Part shown: one piece after another, positions 6,943 to 7,452 of the stretch
Position numbering within the stretch: the first letter of the stretch is position 1
Layout: each line of letters begins with the position of its first letter
From: Proteiniphilum sp. UBA4084
GTDB lineage: Bacteria > Bacteroidota > Bacteroidia > Bacteroidales > Dysgonomonadaceae
Length of the DNA stretch: 7,452 bases
Direction: 5' to 3'
Assembly (NCBI GenBank): GCA_002383605.1
Contig: DFYK01000115.1
Span: 12,689 to 20,140, forward strand
Program-made: the position numbers and the translations under genes
The notes under the pieces: generated by a model
The model's database searches: none
What the model was told of the DNA's origin: nothing
Seen by the model: only the letters and a program-made list of their open reading frames with translations

Positions 6943-6950
6943 TATTTTTG
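6943..6950 (+). promoter_or_regulatory. Candidate -7 element of the heavy-metal ATPase gene
   Basis: TATTTTTG matches the Bacteroidetes -7 consensus TAnnTTTG and is identical to the element before the Fur-family gene. It lies 19 bases before the ATG at 6970, giving a very short leader. TTG at 6926-6928 is too close for a standard -33 element and TTG at 6915-6917 is rather far, so the -33 assignment is open. Confidence 0.5.
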
Positions 6951-6969
6951 CCGACTATAAAGTTTCATT

Positions 6970-7452
6970 ATGGCAAGAATCAAAAAACTCGAGATAGAGT
7001 CTAATTATAATTGCAGCGACGATAGCTGTTGCGGATGTGAAAAACCAGCTACGGCTGCACTTCCGGAGGAATCTACATGGAAAAAGTACCTACCGGTGAC
7101 CGGCACAGGTATTCTTTTTGTTATCGGCATCTTGCTTGACTTCCTGTTGAAGCCTGCGTTCTTCACCGGCACCACCCGTCTGGTATGGTATATTGCCGCA
7201 TATCTGCCGGTTGCTTTGCCTGCCTTCAGACATGCGGGCAGCGCCATGGCACAAAGAAGTTTCTTTAACGAATTTACTCTGATGATCGTCGCCACGCTGG
7301 GGGCGTTCTTTATCGGCGAGTACCCCGAGGGAGTCGCCGTGATGCTGTTTTACACGGTGGGCGACCTATTCCAGGAATCGGCCGTCCGCAAGGCACGACG
7401 GAACATTCAAACGCTGCTGGATGTACGTCCCGACACGGCGACGGTCGTCCGC
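6970..7452 (+). CDS. Heavy-metal translocating P1B-type ATPase, N-terminal part (3' end outside window)
   Basis: From the ATG at 6970 the frame is open for 161 codons to the window end; complete family members are usually 600-800 residues. A cysteine cluster (Cys15, Cys20, Cys21, Cys23) lies near the N-terminus, and no GMxCxxC heavy-metal-associated domain is present. Hydrophobic segments follow at about 41-60, 70-87 and 102-134. The stretch EFTLMIVATLGAFFIGEYPE, then VMLFYTVGDLFQESAVRKAR, is the characteristic pre-actuator region of Zn/Cd/Pb-exporting ATPases such as ZntA. DVRPDTATVVR (151-161) begins the actuator region. The phosphorylation DKTGT motif and the metal-binding CPC lie outside. 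Inferred role: ATP-driven export of zinc, cadmium or similar ions across the inner membrane, probably under the Fur-family regulator encoded upstream. The start is preceded by AT-rich sequence and no Shine-Dalgarno site. Confidence 0.88.
   Translation, partial: MARIKKLEIESNYNCSDDSCCGCEKPATAALPEESTWKKYLPVTGTGILFVIGILLDFLLKPAFFTGTTRLVWYIAAYLPVALPAFRHAGSAMAQRSFFNEFTLMIVATLGAFFIGEYPEGVAVMLFYTVGDLFQESAVRKARRNIQTLLDVRPDTATVVR

Noticed and set aside
7005..7295. Minus-strand open frame of 96 codons
   Set aside because: It is antisense to the P-type ATPase, whose protein has clear family motifs.

Overview
The window reads as accessory and metabolic DNA from the Bacteroidetes, most likely Bacteroidales. 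Three things point there. Promoter-like TAnnTTTG (-7) elements occur in front of four transcription units, and AT-rich leaders without strong Shine-Dalgarno sequences replace -35/-10 promoters. The polysaccharide enzymes are secreted and belong to families typical of gut or anaerobic-digester Bacteroidales. The genus cannot be fixed from the sequence.

Bases 1-4664, minus strand: two genes in one probable operon. The upstream gene (4664 to 2634) is a complete secreted GH127-family glycosidase with the zinc/cysteine active site visible. It is followed after 48 bp by a very large ORF (2585 leftwards, running off base 1). Its first ~590 residues are a GH141-like right-handed beta-helix enzyme. 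This runs without interruption into the N-terminal domains of a GH78 alpha-L-rhamnosidase. The GH78 catalytic domain lies outside the window. In Bacteroides thetaiotaomicron, the rhamnogalacturonan-II (RG-II) enzymes BT1001 (GH78), BT1002 (GH141) and BT1003 (GH127) are neighbours, so the pair here looks like the same cassette with two of the enzymes fused. The inferred role is stripping side-chain sugars from RG-II or a related pectin.

Bases 4665-4953: a compact divergent control region with a -7-like element facing each way and a structured leader in front of the next gene.

Bases 4954-5391 (plus) and 6970-7452 (plus, cut by the window end): a Fur-family metalloregulator and the N-terminal third or less of a heavy-metal P1B-type ATPase. 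They look like a metal-homeostasis pair. A 13-base palindrome in front of the ATPase is a candidate operator.

Bases 5417-6819, minus strand: an AbiEi/AbiEii-type toxin-antitoxin (abortive infection) operon. The two genes overlap by 4 bases, are visibly more AT-rich than their neighbours, and sit between the regulator and the ATPase in the opposite orientation. This looks like a horizontally acquired defence cassette inserted into a metal-resistance locus.

No rRNA, tRNA, CRISPR array, insertion sequence or convincing terminator was seen.
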